Assembly (NCBI GenBank): GCA_905214175.1
Contig: CAJMLD010000002.1
Location: forward strand, 1-28,971
Length of the DNA: 28,971 bases
Source: an uncultured bacterium
Lineage (GTDB): Bacteria > Actinomycetota > Coriobacteriia > Coriobacteriales > Atopobiaceae
Reading direction: 5' to 3'
Shown: one piece after another, positions 17,656 through 25,048 of the stretch
How the letters are laid out: each line of letters starts with the position of its first letter
Numbering within the stretch: the stretch's first letter is position 1
Notes under the pieces: model-generated
Database searches by the model: none
Told to the model about the DNA's origin: nothing
What the model saw: only the letters and a program-made list of their open reading frames with translations
Program-made: the position numbers and the translations under genes

Positions 17656-17766
17656 TACCTCGCCACCTATCCACAACTGCAATTATAGGCCGGACTGGTA
17701 ACCACCGCCACCGTGCTGCGGCCTCATCGGCCGCCGCGTCGTCGTCATATGTGCATTCTGTCTTGC

Positions 17767-18312
17767 CTACTTGTGCTGCGTCTGCTGCTTACGACGTGCG
17801 GACGGCACACGGTCCGGCATCAGCTGGTCGCCCGCTTCGCGTAGCACGTCATCACGATGTACTTGCAGGGCCTTGGCCACGTCCTCCATTCCAATCAGAC
17901 GCAGAACGGCAACGCACACCGCGATCGCCACGCCCACGACGACGGGGAGCTTGCCTGCCAAGACATCAGTTTGGCAGTACCATTCGGCTCGCCTGTCGTC
18001 CACGCGCGCCTGTTCGCGCTCGAACGTCCCATGCGCACGCCAGCGCTCGTCCTCTTCCTCGTCGCGCGGCTTGCTAACCTCGGCGACGGATGCCTCATGC
18101 TCGTACTCGCCTTCTGCGTCCGTCTCCTAGTCGATGCCCTATGGGTTGGTCGCGAGGTCGTCTCGTAGCTTGCGAGCCTCGCGAATCTCGGCGTTGATCG
18201 CGAGCCTTTCTTCCGAGGCCTCCTTGGTCTTGGCCTCCTCGTCCTCGCGCTGCTGCCTCACCTGTTTCAAGCTGGGGATGAAATTGCCGTTGATGGTGAC
18301 GTTGTCGCCCAT
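17767..18312 (-). pseudogene. Charged coil plus TM gene interrupted by two in-frame TAG codons
   Basis: One reading frame runs from the ATG at 18312 to a TAG at 17767 (182 codons), broken only by TAG codons at 18141-18139 and 18129-18127, three sense codons apart. Before the stops lies a charged helix (QQREDEEAKTKEASEERL, RLAINAEIREARKLRDDL). After them come EYEHEASVAEVSKPRDEEED, a membrane helix (LPVVVGVAIAVCVAVLRLIG) and a basic tail. The sequence reads as one protein across the stops with no frameshift. The ATG has no ribosome site and the frame stays open upstream towards the IS110 element, so the 5' end may have been cut off by that insertion. Simple decay is the plainest reading; amber readthrough in a mobile element is the alternative. 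No family is recognised. The GIY-YIG gene lies downstream on the same strand. Confidence 0.6.
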
Positions 18313-18554
18313 TACAGTCGAAAACAGGCTAGTTCGCCAACCTCGCCATATGGGATGGAGACGAACTACGATGACGGCACGTCCCGTGTGGACCGCCGAT
18401 CGGGCGTCCGCGCACGGCCCAGTGCCCCTGCCCCGCAGAGGGCCCGGGGGGGTGTTGCCGGCACGGGCGCCGCTGGCCCAGACGACTGATAGGAAACTGC
18501 CGGGCTCTCCTCGAAAGCGCCACGGCCAGGTAATGTGGGTGTCGCGGGCGCCAG

Positions 18555-18579
18555 CCTCCGATCGGCCGACGATTGGAGG
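18555..18579 (+). promoter_or_regulatory. Hairpin that pairs the transposase ribosome-binding site
   Basis: CCTCCGATCG (18555-18564) can pair with CGATTGGAGG (18570-18579) over 10 bp with one G-T, loop GCCGA. The 3' arm contains GGAGG, the Shine-Dalgarno of the transposase ATG at 18588. Such a stem would limit translation, as seen in several IS families that guard against read-through transcripts. Confidence 0.55.
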
Positions 18580-18587
18580 ATAGCATC

Positions 18588-19685
18588 ATGCGCACGACGT
18601 TCGCCACCTGCCAGACCGTGCTCGCCCTCGACGTCGGGAAGGCGTCCCATTGGGCCGTCATGGCCACGAGATCCGGCGAGGTCCTGGCCAACCGCCCCGT
18701 CCCCAACAGGGAGCGCGACCTCGACGAGCTCTTCGCGTCGGCTCCCGAGGGCGCGCTCGTCGTCGGCTACCTGCCCGGACTCGCCGCGCACGAGGCCTCC
18801 AAGCTCTTCGCCGGCGACGCCAAGACCGACGCGAGGGACGCGATGGTCATCGCGAAGACCGCGCTCGGGGTCCCCGACGCGCTGCTGCCGGCGCCCGAGG
18901 GCGACCCGAGGCTGGAGGCCGACAGGTCGATGGCCGCCCAACGCGGGCACATGGTCTCCTGCGCGACCAGGGACAAGAACCGCCTGCGGAGCATCCTGCT
19001 CGAGTCGTGCCCGGCCTTCGAGGAGCTCGCCGACCTCTCCGACCCGCACTGGCTCGGCATGCTCGCCTCCCTCGGCGGGCCGTGGGGGATCCTCGACGCC
19101 GGGAAGGCCTCGCTCGGCGCGGTCACGAGGGGCGCGGACAGGGCGAAGGTCGATGCCGCGTGGGATGCCGCGGTCTCGTCGACCAGGCCGTCGGAATGGC
19201 AGGTCGCGGCCGAGAACCCGCAGGTGAGGTTGCTCGCCAGGAGGATATCGGAGGCAGCGGAGGAGGCCGCCAGGCTCGACGCGGAGATCGCTGCCCTGCT
19301 CGCCGAGGAGGCGACGTACGACTGCCTCCTCACGGTACCTGGCATCGGACCCCGCACGGCGTCCGAGCTCGTCATCTCCGTCGACATCTCGGACTTCCCC
19401 GACCACGACCATCTGGCATCGTACTGCGGAATCGCCCCGAGAAACAGGCAGTCGGGCACCTCGCTCTCGTCGGTCTGCGCCTCGAGGCAGGGCAACAAGA
19501 GGCTCAAGAACCTGCTCATCTTCTCGTGCAACTCCCTCGTCAGGAGCAGCTGCAGGTTCGGGGAGTACTACCGGCACTGCCGCGAGAGGGGCATGTGCCA
19601 CGGCGAGGCGCTGAAGGCGACGGCGAGGAAGAGGTTGAAGGTGATCTACGCCATCATGAGGGACAAGGTCCCCTACGCGGCCTAG
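18588..19685 (+). CDS. IS110-family transposase with internal deletion
   Basis: The ATG at 18588 follows GGAGG by 8 nt. The 365-residue protein has the N-terminal RuvC-like domain (DEDD_Tnp_IS110) and the C-terminal Transposase_20 domain. ALDVGKASHWAV gives the first catalytic Asp15, and DAKTDARDAMVI gives the last two (Asp81, Asp84). The second acidic residue normally sits in a VDQP or VEGP segment about 23 residues before YLPGLA. Here the chain runs directly ALVVGYLPGLAAHEAS, so about 22 residues including that Asp/Glu are absent while the frame is kept. The C-terminal part is intact: TVPGIGPRTASELVI, then CGIAPRNRQSGTSLSS with the presumed catalytic Ser, then the GNKRLKNLL region. As it stands the enzyme is probably inactive. 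The missing segment is judged from memory of the family. Confidence 0.88.
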   Translation: MRTTFATCQTVLALDVGKASHWAVMATRSGEVLANRPVPNRERDLDELFASAPEGALVVGYLPGLAAHEASKLFAGDAKTDARDAMVIAKTALGVPDALLPAPEGDPRLEADRSMAAQRGHMVSCATRDKNRLRSILLESCPAFEELADLSDPHWLGMLASLGGPWGILDAGKASLGAVTRGADRAKVDAAWDAAVSSTRPSEWQVAAENPQVRLLARRISEAAEEAARLDAEIAALLAEEATYDCLLTVPGIGPRTASELVISVDISDFPDHDHLASYCGIAPRNRQSGTSLSSVCASRQGNKRLKNLLIFSCNSLVRSSCRFGEYYRHCRERGMCHGEALKATARKRLKVIYAIMRDKVPYAA

Positions 19686-19801
19686 CGAGCCGCCGAGAAC
19701 CGTAGCGTGCAGCGGCCCCACTGGCGGGGCCTGCGCAAGCGCGCCCTAGCCTGCGCGCCGGAGAGCCGGGCGAATCCCTACCGACCTTGACAAAACTATA
19801 G

Positions 19802-19830
19802 GAACACCCCCATAGTACGAACAGGTGTTC
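19802..19830. repeat. Short inverted repeat at IS right flank
   Basis: GAACACC (19802-19808) and GGTGTTC (19824-19830) are perfect inverted arms separated by 15 nt, straddling the presumed IS110 right end and the 3' side of the small membrane-protein gene. No T-tract follows on either strand, so a terminator role is doubtful. Confidence 0.35.
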
Positions 19831-19851
19831 TATGTTCTAGTTCTTCCTCGC

Positions 19852-20097
19852 CTAGTACCCAAGGTCCTTCCACTGACGCATGGTCGTCTGGACATTAGGA
19901 AGGGGTCCATCATCCGGCATTATGTCACCTCTCACCGAGGTGATTACCTCGTTTATGCGGTCATAGGACGTCTTTACCGTCTCGACCATCTTCTTGATAT
20001 TATCCCGTGCTTCGTCGGAGAGAACTTCCTTGTAGACAACGTAGCTAATACCTACTGCTGTTGCTATGACTACTATCCCACCCAGTAGCTTCCTCAT
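19852..20097 (-). CDS. Small single-TM protein in the par operon, function unknown
   Basis: This 81-residue protein begins MRKLLGGIVVIATAVGISYV, a short basic tip and one membrane helix (about 4-22). A charged, probably helical tail follows (EVLSDEARDNIKKMVETVKT, SYDRINEVITSVRGDI), resembling YtxH-like small membrane proteins only in layout. It starts 9 bp after the parB stop, and its codon and base use match parA and parB (AT-richer than the left side), so it is the third gene of the par operon. A membrane partner for the partition system is possible, but nothing in the sequence proves a link. The IS110 element sits just beyond its 3' end, so the operon may originally have continued further. 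Confidence 0.75.
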   Translation of the reverse strand: MRKLLGGIVVIATAVGISYVVYKEVLSDEARDNIKKMVETVKTSYDRINEVITSVRGDIMPDDGPLPNVQTTMRQWKDLGY

Positions 20098-20106
20098 ATA
20101 GAGCTC

Positions 20107-20961
20107 CTACTCCCTGGTAAGGAGATCCACGAGGTGCGCGAGCGCATCCTCATCCTCAAACTCAATCTCTACCTTGTTTCTTCCACGAACAGTCTTAACT
20201 TTCACATTGGTGTCAAGAGCAAGCCTCATCTGTCGTGCAGCGCGTTTGAATGATTGAGGAACTGGTTGGCGGCGCACTGGCTCTGCTTGACTATTGTCAG
20301 AAAACAGTGGTGCAAGGGTTTCTGTCTGTCTGACCGACAAACCCTGTGCAACAACCTTTTCTGCCAGCCGCACTCGACCTTCTTCTGAGGGAACAGCGAG
20401 AATTGCTCTAGCGTGCCCGGCTGTGAGCTTACCCTCGCTCATCAGCTCCTGGACTTCGTCAGGTAGATCAAGAAGTCGCAGCGTATTGGTTATTGCAGAC
20501 CTTGATTTAGAGACGAGACGAGCCACCTCTTCTTGTGTTAGCCCATTACTGTCAAGCAACTGTTTGTATCCCTGTGCCTCTTCGATTGGATTGAGATCTG
20601 ACCTCTGGAGATTCTCAATGAGTGCAAGCTTAAAGACATCCTCGTCACTGATGTCTCTGATGACCACCGAGACCTCGTCGAGACCAACCAGCTTTGCTGC
20701 CTGGTAGCGTCTCTCGCCAGCTACGATTTCGTACCAGGTTCCTTTCTTACGAACGATGATTGGCTGAAGGATTCCGTTCTGCTTGATTGAATCAGCAAGT
20801 TCTGCAAGCTCGTCGGGATTGAAATTCTTTCTCGGCTGGCCCTTATTTGGCTTGATCTTTGAAATCGGAAGTGTTGAATCAGCTGCAGGAGCACCAACTT
20901 CCGCGTTAGCTTCACCCATCAGTGATTCTAGTCCCTTACCGAGTCCTGATTTCTTAGCCAC
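20107..20961 (-). CDS. parB: Chromosome partitioning protein ParB (Spo0J family, CTP-dependent clamp)
   Basis: The GTG at 20961 overlaps the parA end by 8 bp, giving 284 residues (MAKKSGLGKGLESLMG). The N-terminal tag GLGKGLESLM is the ParA-stimulating region typical of ParB. The ParB/Srx CTPase core follows: QPRKNF (42-47), the GERR box (AGERRYQAAK, 81-90) and ENLQRSDLNPIEEA (116-129). A helix-turn-helix (about 141-164, LTQEEVARLVSKSRSAITNT) reads parS. The C-terminus (about 245-284) is the dimer domain. ParB loads at parS, slides as a CTP clamp and recruits SMC. The five parS sites upstream of parA are its expected targets. Confidence 0.96.
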   Translation of the reverse strand: MAKKSGLGKGLESLMGEANAEVGAPAADSTLPISKIKPNKGQPRKNFNPDELAELADSIKQNGILQPIIVRKKGTWYEIVAGERRYQAAKLVGLDEVSVVIRDISDEDVFKLALIENLQRSDLNPIEEAQGYKQLLDSNGLTQEEVARLVSKSRSAITNTLRLLDLPDEVQELMSEGKLTAGHARAILAVPSEEGRVRLAEKVVAQGLSVRQTETLAPLFSDNSQAEPVRRQPVPQSFKRAARQMRLALDTNVKVKTVRGRNKVEIEFEDEDALAHLVDLLTRE

Positions 20962-21754
20962 GACGAATCACTTCCTTTGCCAACTTGGTATAGGCAGATG
21001 CACCCTTACTCATTCGCGCATACATTGTGACAGGTAGCCCATGGCTTGGCGCTTCTGCGATTTTCACGTTTCGCGGAATGTAGGTCTTGAATATCTGTTG
21101 CCCAAAGTAGTTCTCACATTCCTCAACAACCTGATGCGAAAGAGTTGTACGCGTATCGTACATTGTCATTACGACACCAAAGATTGATAGCGAGGGATTG
21201 AGCCTGCTTTTCACCATCTTCATTGACTCAATTAGCTTAGTTACGCCTTCCAGAGCGTAATACTCGCACTGTATTGGAATCAACAGCTGGTCAGACGCTA
21301 CAAGTGCATTGATGGTGAGGAGTCCCAGCGAGGGGGGACAGTCGATAAAGACATAGTCAAATTCGCTTTTAATCTTCTCAACTACGCTTTTGAGGATACT
21401 TTCACGAGCCATAGCTGAGACAAGCTCAATTTCTGCGCCTGCAAGTTGAATTGTAGCTGGTGCGACAAACACACGCTCTTCAACGGTGTCTACTATCACG
21501 TCCTCGATTGGATAATCTTGAAGCAGCACATCATACATGTCGTGCTCAAGATCCTCTTTCTCGATTCCGTATCCACTCGTTGTATTTCCTTGAGGGTCTA
21601 GGTCGATTACAAGGACCTTTTTCTTGGCTTCACCCAGTGCAGCAGAGAGGTTAATCGCTGTGGTGGATTTACCAACACCGCCTTTTTGGTTGATAATCGC
21701 CAAAACCTTTGGCTCTCTGTTTGTATAGCCTCGTTTTACATCTTGGAATCCCAC
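20954..21754 (-). CDS. parA: Chromosome partitioning ATPase ParA (Soj family)
   Basis: The GTG at 21754 (MGFQDVKRGYTNREPKVLAI) is chosen because GGGGG precedes it by 7-8 nt and the product (266 residues) fits the family. An in-frame TTG at 21823 would add 23 residues with no family counterpart. The deviant Walker A motif KGGVGKST is at 24-31, the VIDLDPQGN switch follows, and YVFIDCPPSLGLLT is the Walker B region. ParA dimerises with ATP on DNA and is released by ParB, which moves the origin region. The gene is first of parA-parB-orf. parS sites fill the DNA upstream of its start, so ParB binding there may also affect its transcription. Confidence 0.96.
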   Translation of the reverse strand: MGFQDVKRGYTNREPKVLAIINQKGGVGKSTTAINLSAALGEAKKKVLVIDLDPQGNTTSGYGIEKEDLEHDMYDVLLQDYPIEDVIVDTVEERVFVAPATIQLAGAEIELVSAMARESILKSVVEKIKSEFDYVFIDCPPSLGLLTINALVASDQLLIPIQCEYYALEGVTKLIESMKMVKSRLNPSLSIFGVVMTMYDTRTTLSHQVVEECENYFGQQIFKTYIPRNVKIAEAPSHGLPVTMYARMSKGASAYTKLAKEVIRRG

Positions 21755-21834
21755 GAATAACCCCCAATTGCCGAGTATGAATGCATCTAAACTGTGTTTG
21801 CTCACCAATCTGGTGTGTGTCAATGATAGGGTAT

Positions 21835-21850
21835 TGTTTCACGTGAAAGG
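21835..21850. promoter_or_regulatory. parS site 1 (14/16)
   Basis: TGTTTCACGTGAAAGG differs from consensus parS only in its last two bases. It lies 81 bp upstream of the parA start. Confidence 0.85.
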
Positions 21851-21912
21851 TTGAGAATCTTGCTGGTTGTTGTATCAACTTCAATAGACGAGTTTCTTGG
21901 CCTAATTCTATC

Positions 21913-21928
21913 TGTTTCACGTGAAACA
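21913..21928. promoter_or_regulatory. parS site 2 (perfect)
   Basis: TGTTTCACGTGAAACA is an exact 16/16 palindrome, the ParB loading site. Confidence 0.95.
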
Positions 21929-21962
21929 CGGCTTACCTTGCATATATGATGTCAACTTCGGC

Positions 21963-21978
21963 TGTTTCACGTGAAACG
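21963..21978. promoter_or_regulatory. parS site 3 (15/16)
   Basis: TGTTTCACGTGAAACG has one mismatch at the final base. Its start is 50 bp from both the previous and the next site. Confidence 0.93.
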
Positions 21979-22012
21979 GCTTGATTCGCATACTTTTGTT
22001 GCTCTCAGGTGG

Positions 22013-22028
22013 TGTTTCACGTGAAACA
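22013..22028. promoter_or_regulatory. parS site 4 (perfect)
   Basis: TGTTTCACGTGAAACA is an exact match. Sites 2, 3 and 4 are spaced at exactly 50 bp, close to five helical turns. Confidence 0.95.
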
Positions 22029-22199
22029 ACAATTAATCTGTGTTGAACAATGCAGTTGAATAATTTCACAATTCGGAGTCTCGACAACAGAGCACGAATG
22101 TTTGTGTTGAATCAGTCATTCTCAATCATGAGCGAACAATATACTTGAGAGTAGGTCGCTATAAAACCAGTATCTCGCTCTCTCAACTCAAGCGTCACT

Positions 22200-22215
22200 T
22201 GTTTCACGTGAAACA
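22200..22215. promoter_or_regulatory. parS site 5 (perfect)
   Basis: TGTTTCACGTGAAACA is an exact match, 187 bp beyond site 4 towards rsmG. The rest of the 21755-22412 gap is AT-rich with no supported gene. Confidence 0.95.
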
Positions 22216-22329
22216 TAGGTTAATGCAACTCATGAAAATGTATAGATAAGAATCGAATCAAATACACATAGGGATACATTTACGAATCAAACGAATCGTA
22301 TGAAGCTGTAAGTATAATGCTCTAAAAGA

Positions 22330-22365
22330 AATGACTCCAATCACCACACAGCGATTGGAGTCATT
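22330..22365 (-). terminator. Terminator of rsmG
   Basis: AATGACTCCAATC and GATTGGAGTCATT pair perfectly over 13 bp with a 10-nt loop. On the minus strand the stem is followed by a T-rich run (TTTCTTTTAG). It lies 48 nt after the rsmG stop and insulates the par locus. Confidence 0.9.
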
Positions 22366-22412
22366 CATCAATTCAATGATTTTCGGAAGCAGAACAACGA
22401 GATACTAAAAAC

Positions 22413-23168
22413 TCACTCGATTCCAAGGGGCATTCTCTTGGCCATCCCGGTCTGTCGAGGAAGCTTGATACGAGGGTTTCCAGTCTTCGTAAAAACGAGG
22501 ATGGTTCGATGTCCCAGTCCGGATGGCAATTCGTACTCAAGACGCCCTGAATTCTCAAGACCACAAATCCTGGCAGCTCTGTTTGCTGTGTCGAGCTCAT
22601 CATCGGTAGGTTTGCCCTTGCCAACGAGCAACGTACCGTTCTTTCTTAGACAAGGAGTAGCATACTCAATAAGAACATTCGTTTGGGCAACGGCTCGTGC
22701 AACAACAACATCAAAACGGGCGTCGCAGAGTGAAGGCACTTCCTCAGCGCGAGCATGAACGCATGTGATTCTGTCAGAAAGATTGAGCTCATCCACAAAA
22801 CTCTGAACAGCAGAGACTTTCTTCCCCACAGAGTCAATCAAAGTCGCATGGCAGCCAGTGACAATAGAGAGAGGCATACCTGGATATCCAGCGCCAGTAC
22901 CAATATCAAGCAGCGAAGACTTTGAGTTGAGCAACGTGGGTGCATGAGCGACAAACAACAGCGAATCGATAATATGAAGGATAAGAGCCTCATGTTCGTT
23001 AGTGATGCGCGTCAGGTTCATCACTTGGTTCTTCTCAATGACAAGTTCCAAATGGCGAACAAGAAGATCTATAGATTCTTCTGACACATTAATTGTTGAG
23101 AGATCTACATCATGGACTAAGAGCTCATATAGCTCAGTACAAAGTGTATCTGATGCCTCAGCGGTCAT
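22413..23168 (-). CDS. rsmG: 16S rRNA (guanine527-N7)-methyltransferase RsmG (GidB)
   Basis: The start at 23168 (MTAEASDTLCTELYELL) has AAGGAG 6 nt upstream; the frame is open upstream but lacks another good site. The 251-residue enzyme methylates N7 of G527 in 16S rRNA using SAM. KNQVMNLTRITNEHEALILH (46-65) is the typical N-terminal region, SLLDIGTGAGYPGMPLSI (85-102) is the SAM-binding glycine loop, and DVVVARAVAQTNVLIEYATP holds motif IV. The gene sits between jag and parA, the classic order beside oriC. A hairpin separates it from jag, so it may have its own promoter. Its composition is AT-richer than dnaA or yidC, like the par genes. Confidence 0.95.
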   Translation of the reverse strand: MTAEASDTLCTELYELLVHDVDLSTINVSEESIDLLVRHLELVIEKNQVMNLTRITNEHEALILHIIDSLLFVAHAPTLLNSKSSLLDIGTGAGYPGMPLSIVTGCHATLIDSVGKKVSAVQSFVDELNLSDRITCVHARAEEVPSLCDARFDVVVARAVAQTNVLIEYATPCLRKNGTLLVGKGKPTDDELDTANRAARICGLENSGRLEYELPSGLGHRTILVFTKTGNPRIKLPRQTGMAKRMPLGIE

Positions 23169-23253
23169 GGTCTCTCCTTCCACCGTGACTAGAGCTACGG
23201 ACAAAAAATGGTTCTGCCAAAAACTCTTGAATCGAGAGATATTGGCATAACAA

Positions 23254-23278
23254 TGGAGGGTGACAACGCCACCCTCCA
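23254..23278 (-). terminator. Hairpin between jag and rsmG
   Basis: TGGAGGGTG and CACCCTCCA pair over 9 bp (loop ACAACGC). On the minus strand TTGTTAT follows, a weak T-tract. It may be a partial terminator for the rpmH-to-jag transcript. Confidence 0.55.
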
Positions 23279-23312
23279 AGACTGTACCTTATGTGAAACG
23301 ACAATACCTGCT

Positions 23313-23915
23313 TTAAAGCTTGACCGGCGTGATTACCACGTACCTGTCGGGATCCTCACCCTCAGAATGCGTGGAGACCTCGGGATCCTCACGCAAGGCA
23401 AGGTGAACCAAGCGACGGTCATAGGCATTCATCGGAGCAAGCTTGACGCTCGAACCGTGGCTCTTGGCACGAGAGGCAGCATTGCGAGCCATCTGCTCAA
23501 TCTTCTTCTTGGCACGGCTGCGATAGCTCTCGATATCGACCACGATGGGATAATAGAACTTAAGCTTGCTACTCAGGAGCGTAGTAATAATGGTCTGAAG
23601 AGCTTCGAGCGTGCGCCCGTGACGTCCGATGAGAACAGCAAGATCACCACCGTTCACATCAAGGATGAGCTCACCCTCCTCGCCGTCATACTCATCGATG
23701 GAGGAGTGGGTCTCACCAAATAGGTTGAGAATGCCGCGCAGGTACTCAACGGCAACATCGGCAATGCGGTCCGTTTCGTCATCGGTCAACGCAATGCCAG
23801 CCTCATAGTGCTCGCGAATCTCAGCAAACTCGTCATTGGAAGCGCTCTGGGCATCGATGTCACCCGAGACAACAACCTCAGACTCGACGACCTCGTCGAG
23901 AGTTCCTTCCTCCAT
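23313..23915 (-). CDS. jag: KH/R3H RNA-binding protein Jag (KhpB)
   Basis: The ATG at 23915 is chosen because AGGAGG lies 6 nt before it; a GTG one codon upstream is too close to that site. The 200-residue protein has an acidic N-terminus in place of a full Jag-N domain. A KH domain follows, with the G-x-x-G loop in LAVLIGRHGRTLEALQTI (about 92-110). The R3H domain ends in MNAYDRRLVHLAL, with R-x3-H. KhpB forms an RNA-binding complex with KhpA and affects cell-wall synthesis and division in Firmicutes. It follows yidC after a 104-bp AT-rich gap that includes a small CTGTA/TACAG palindrome. Confidence 0.94.
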   Translation of the reverse strand: MEEGTLDEVVESEVVVSGDIDAQSASNDEFAEIREHYEAGIALTDDETDRIADVAVEYLRGILNLFGETHSSIDEYDGEEGELILDVNGGDLAVLIGRHGRTLEALQTIITTLLSSKLKFYYPIVVDIESYRSRAKKKIEQMARNAASRAKSHGSSVKLAPMNAYDRRLVHLALREDPEVSTHSEGEDPDRYVVITPVKL

Positions 23916-24019
23916 CACAAACCTCCTAGAAAGGTAGGTATCAAAATGCCCTAAAAAATAAGGACTACTGTATATTTACAGCAATAAATACATAATTACC
24001 GAGAAAGACACTCACAGAG

Positions 24020-24784
24020 CTAGTTCTTCTTGTGGGGGCGGGGCTTCTTCTCCTTGCGCACCACATCAACGGTGACCGAAGACTGACCCTGCATGCTCTG
24101 CTCGGCCTCGGCCTTGGCCTTCTCCATGACTTTGCGCGTCACAAAATACTGCTGAACAATGCCCCAGAGCGCAGAGGCGTTGTAATAGAGAACAACGCCC
24201 GCAGGGATGCTCCAGCCAAACCAAGCCATCATAACGGCCATGACGGCACCCATGCCAAGCTGCTGCTTGCGCTGATCCTCAGAGACCTGGCCTGCGTTAA
24301 TGGCCATCTGCAGGAACGTGAGAACGCCAAAGAGAACAACGAAGAAGATATAAACAGCCGCGGGGCCCCATCCGTCGGAGCTAATCATGCCGCCCGCAGA
24401 GCCGGCAAGCGAGGGGATGATGCCATAGAAGCTCGCATCAGAGGGAATGCGGTCGCGGGCAACCGTAAACAGAGCAAAGAAGACAGGCATCTGGAGCAGC
24501 ACAGGCAGGCAACCCATAACGGGATTGAAGTGAATGTCAGAGTAGAGCTTCTGCATCTCCTGGGCCTGGCGCTCGGGGTCGTCTGCGTACTTGGCCTGTA
24601 GCTCCTGAATCTTGGGCTGGGCAGCCTGCATACGGGCCGATGACTCAACCTGCTTGTTCATCAGCGGCATAATGAGCACGCGGATGATAACGGTAAGGAT
24701 GATGATCGCGAGACCCCAGTCCCCGCAGAATCCCTCAATGCCCGCGAGTACGCTGGCGAGAAAGTCAATAATCCAATCCCACAT
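24020..24784 (-). CDS. yidC: Membrane protein insertase YidC/Oxa1
   Basis: The ATG at 24784 follows CGGAGGAACC. The 254-residue protein has the five-helix YidC/Oxa1 core: LAIIILTVIIRVLIMPLMNK (25-44) contains the conserved groove arginine (Arg35), and MQAAQPKIQELQAKYADDPE starts the cytosolic coiled hairpin. The PVMGCLPVLLQMPVFFALFT region, VYIFFVVLFGVLTFLQMAIN and a final PAGVVLYYNASALWGIVQQY complete the core. The tail is basic (KKPRPHKKN), as in ribosome-binding YidC forms. There is no lipoprotein Cys at the N-terminus, unlike many Firmicute SpoIIIJ proteins. It inserts membrane proteins with or without SecYEG. The gene follows yidD by 27 bp. Confidence 0.96.
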   Translation of the reverse strand: MWDWIIDFLASVLAGIEGFCGDWGLAIIILTVIIRVLIMPLMNKQVESSARMQAAQPKIQELQAKYADDPERQAQEMQKLYSDIHFNPVMGCLPVLLQMPVFFALFTVARDRIPSDASFYGIIPSLAGSAGGMISSDGWGPAAVYIFFVVLFGVLTFLQMAINAGQVSEDQRKQQLGMGAVMAVMMAWFGWSIPAGVVLYYNASALWGIVQQYFVTRKVMEKAKAEAEQSMQGQSSVTVDVVRKEKKPRPHKKN

Positions 24785-24811
24785 GGTTCCTCCGTGTGTG
24801 TCCCCGAACGT

Positions 24812-25048
24812 TTAGGGAACAGGGTCGTATCCGCCAGCGTGGAACGGATGGCATCGCATGATGCGCTTTACGGCGAGCCACCCACCCTTCGCCAGACCGT
24901 ACTTGGCTATGGCCTGTCGAGCGTACTCCGAGCAGGTTGGCGTGTAGATGCAATGCGGCAAGAACAGGGGCGAGATGCGGCGCTGGTAGAACCGAATGGC
25001 TCTTGTCGCAGCACACGAAAGTGCAGACTCCCCCTTGGCCTTAGCCAC
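24812..25048 (-). CDS. yidD: Membrane protein insertion efficiency factor YidD
   Basis: The GTG at 25048 is proposed, overlapping the end of rnpA by 8 bp and giving 78 residues. It places RFYQRRISPLFLPHCIYTPT at residue 19, as in E. coli YidD. GTG 25057 is nearly as good, and ATG 25114 would overlap rnpA by 74 bp. The family signature is complete: CIYTPTCSEYARQAI with its conserved cysteines, GGWLAVKRIMRCHPFHAGGY and a DPVP ending. YidD is a small peripheral membrane protein that aids YidC insertion. Its place between rnpA and yidC is the standard order. Confidence 0.92.
   Translation of the reverse strand: MAKAKGESALSCAATRAIRFYQRRISPLFLPHCIYTPTCSEYARQAIAKYGLAKGGWLAVKRIMRCHPFHAGGYDPVP

Larger units (their letters stand above)
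18313..19812 (+). mobile_element. IS110-family insertion sequence, ends not resolved
   Basis: A very GC-rich block carries an IS110-type transposase with about 270 bp of non-coding DNA before it and about 115 bp after it. The right side ends in ACCTTGACAAAACTATAGGAACACC (about 19784-19808), which resembles the right ends of other actinobacterial IS110 elements as I remember them. IS110 elements lack long terminal inverted repeats and are flanked by a short core, so exact ends cannot be set by eye. The 5' non-coding part could encode the bridge RNA that directs recombination in the IS110 group. The sharp base-composition contrast with the AT-richer par locus on its right supports recent arrival. 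Confidence 0.65.

Noticed and set aside
17666..17674. CTATCCACA, one base from a canonical DnaA box
   Set aside because: A single isolated match at the start of the GIY-YIG gene, far from the origin cluster; probably chance.
18489..18495. ATAGGAA shared by the IS110 leader and right end (19798-19804) as possible element boundary
   Set aside because: Seven bases are too few to define a core, and it would leave only about 100 bp of left end; not used for the boundary.
18650..19721. Alternative long frames on both strands of the IS110 element
   Set aside because: Low-complexity Arg/Gly/Pro-rich translations caused by high GC; the transposase frame has all the family motifs.
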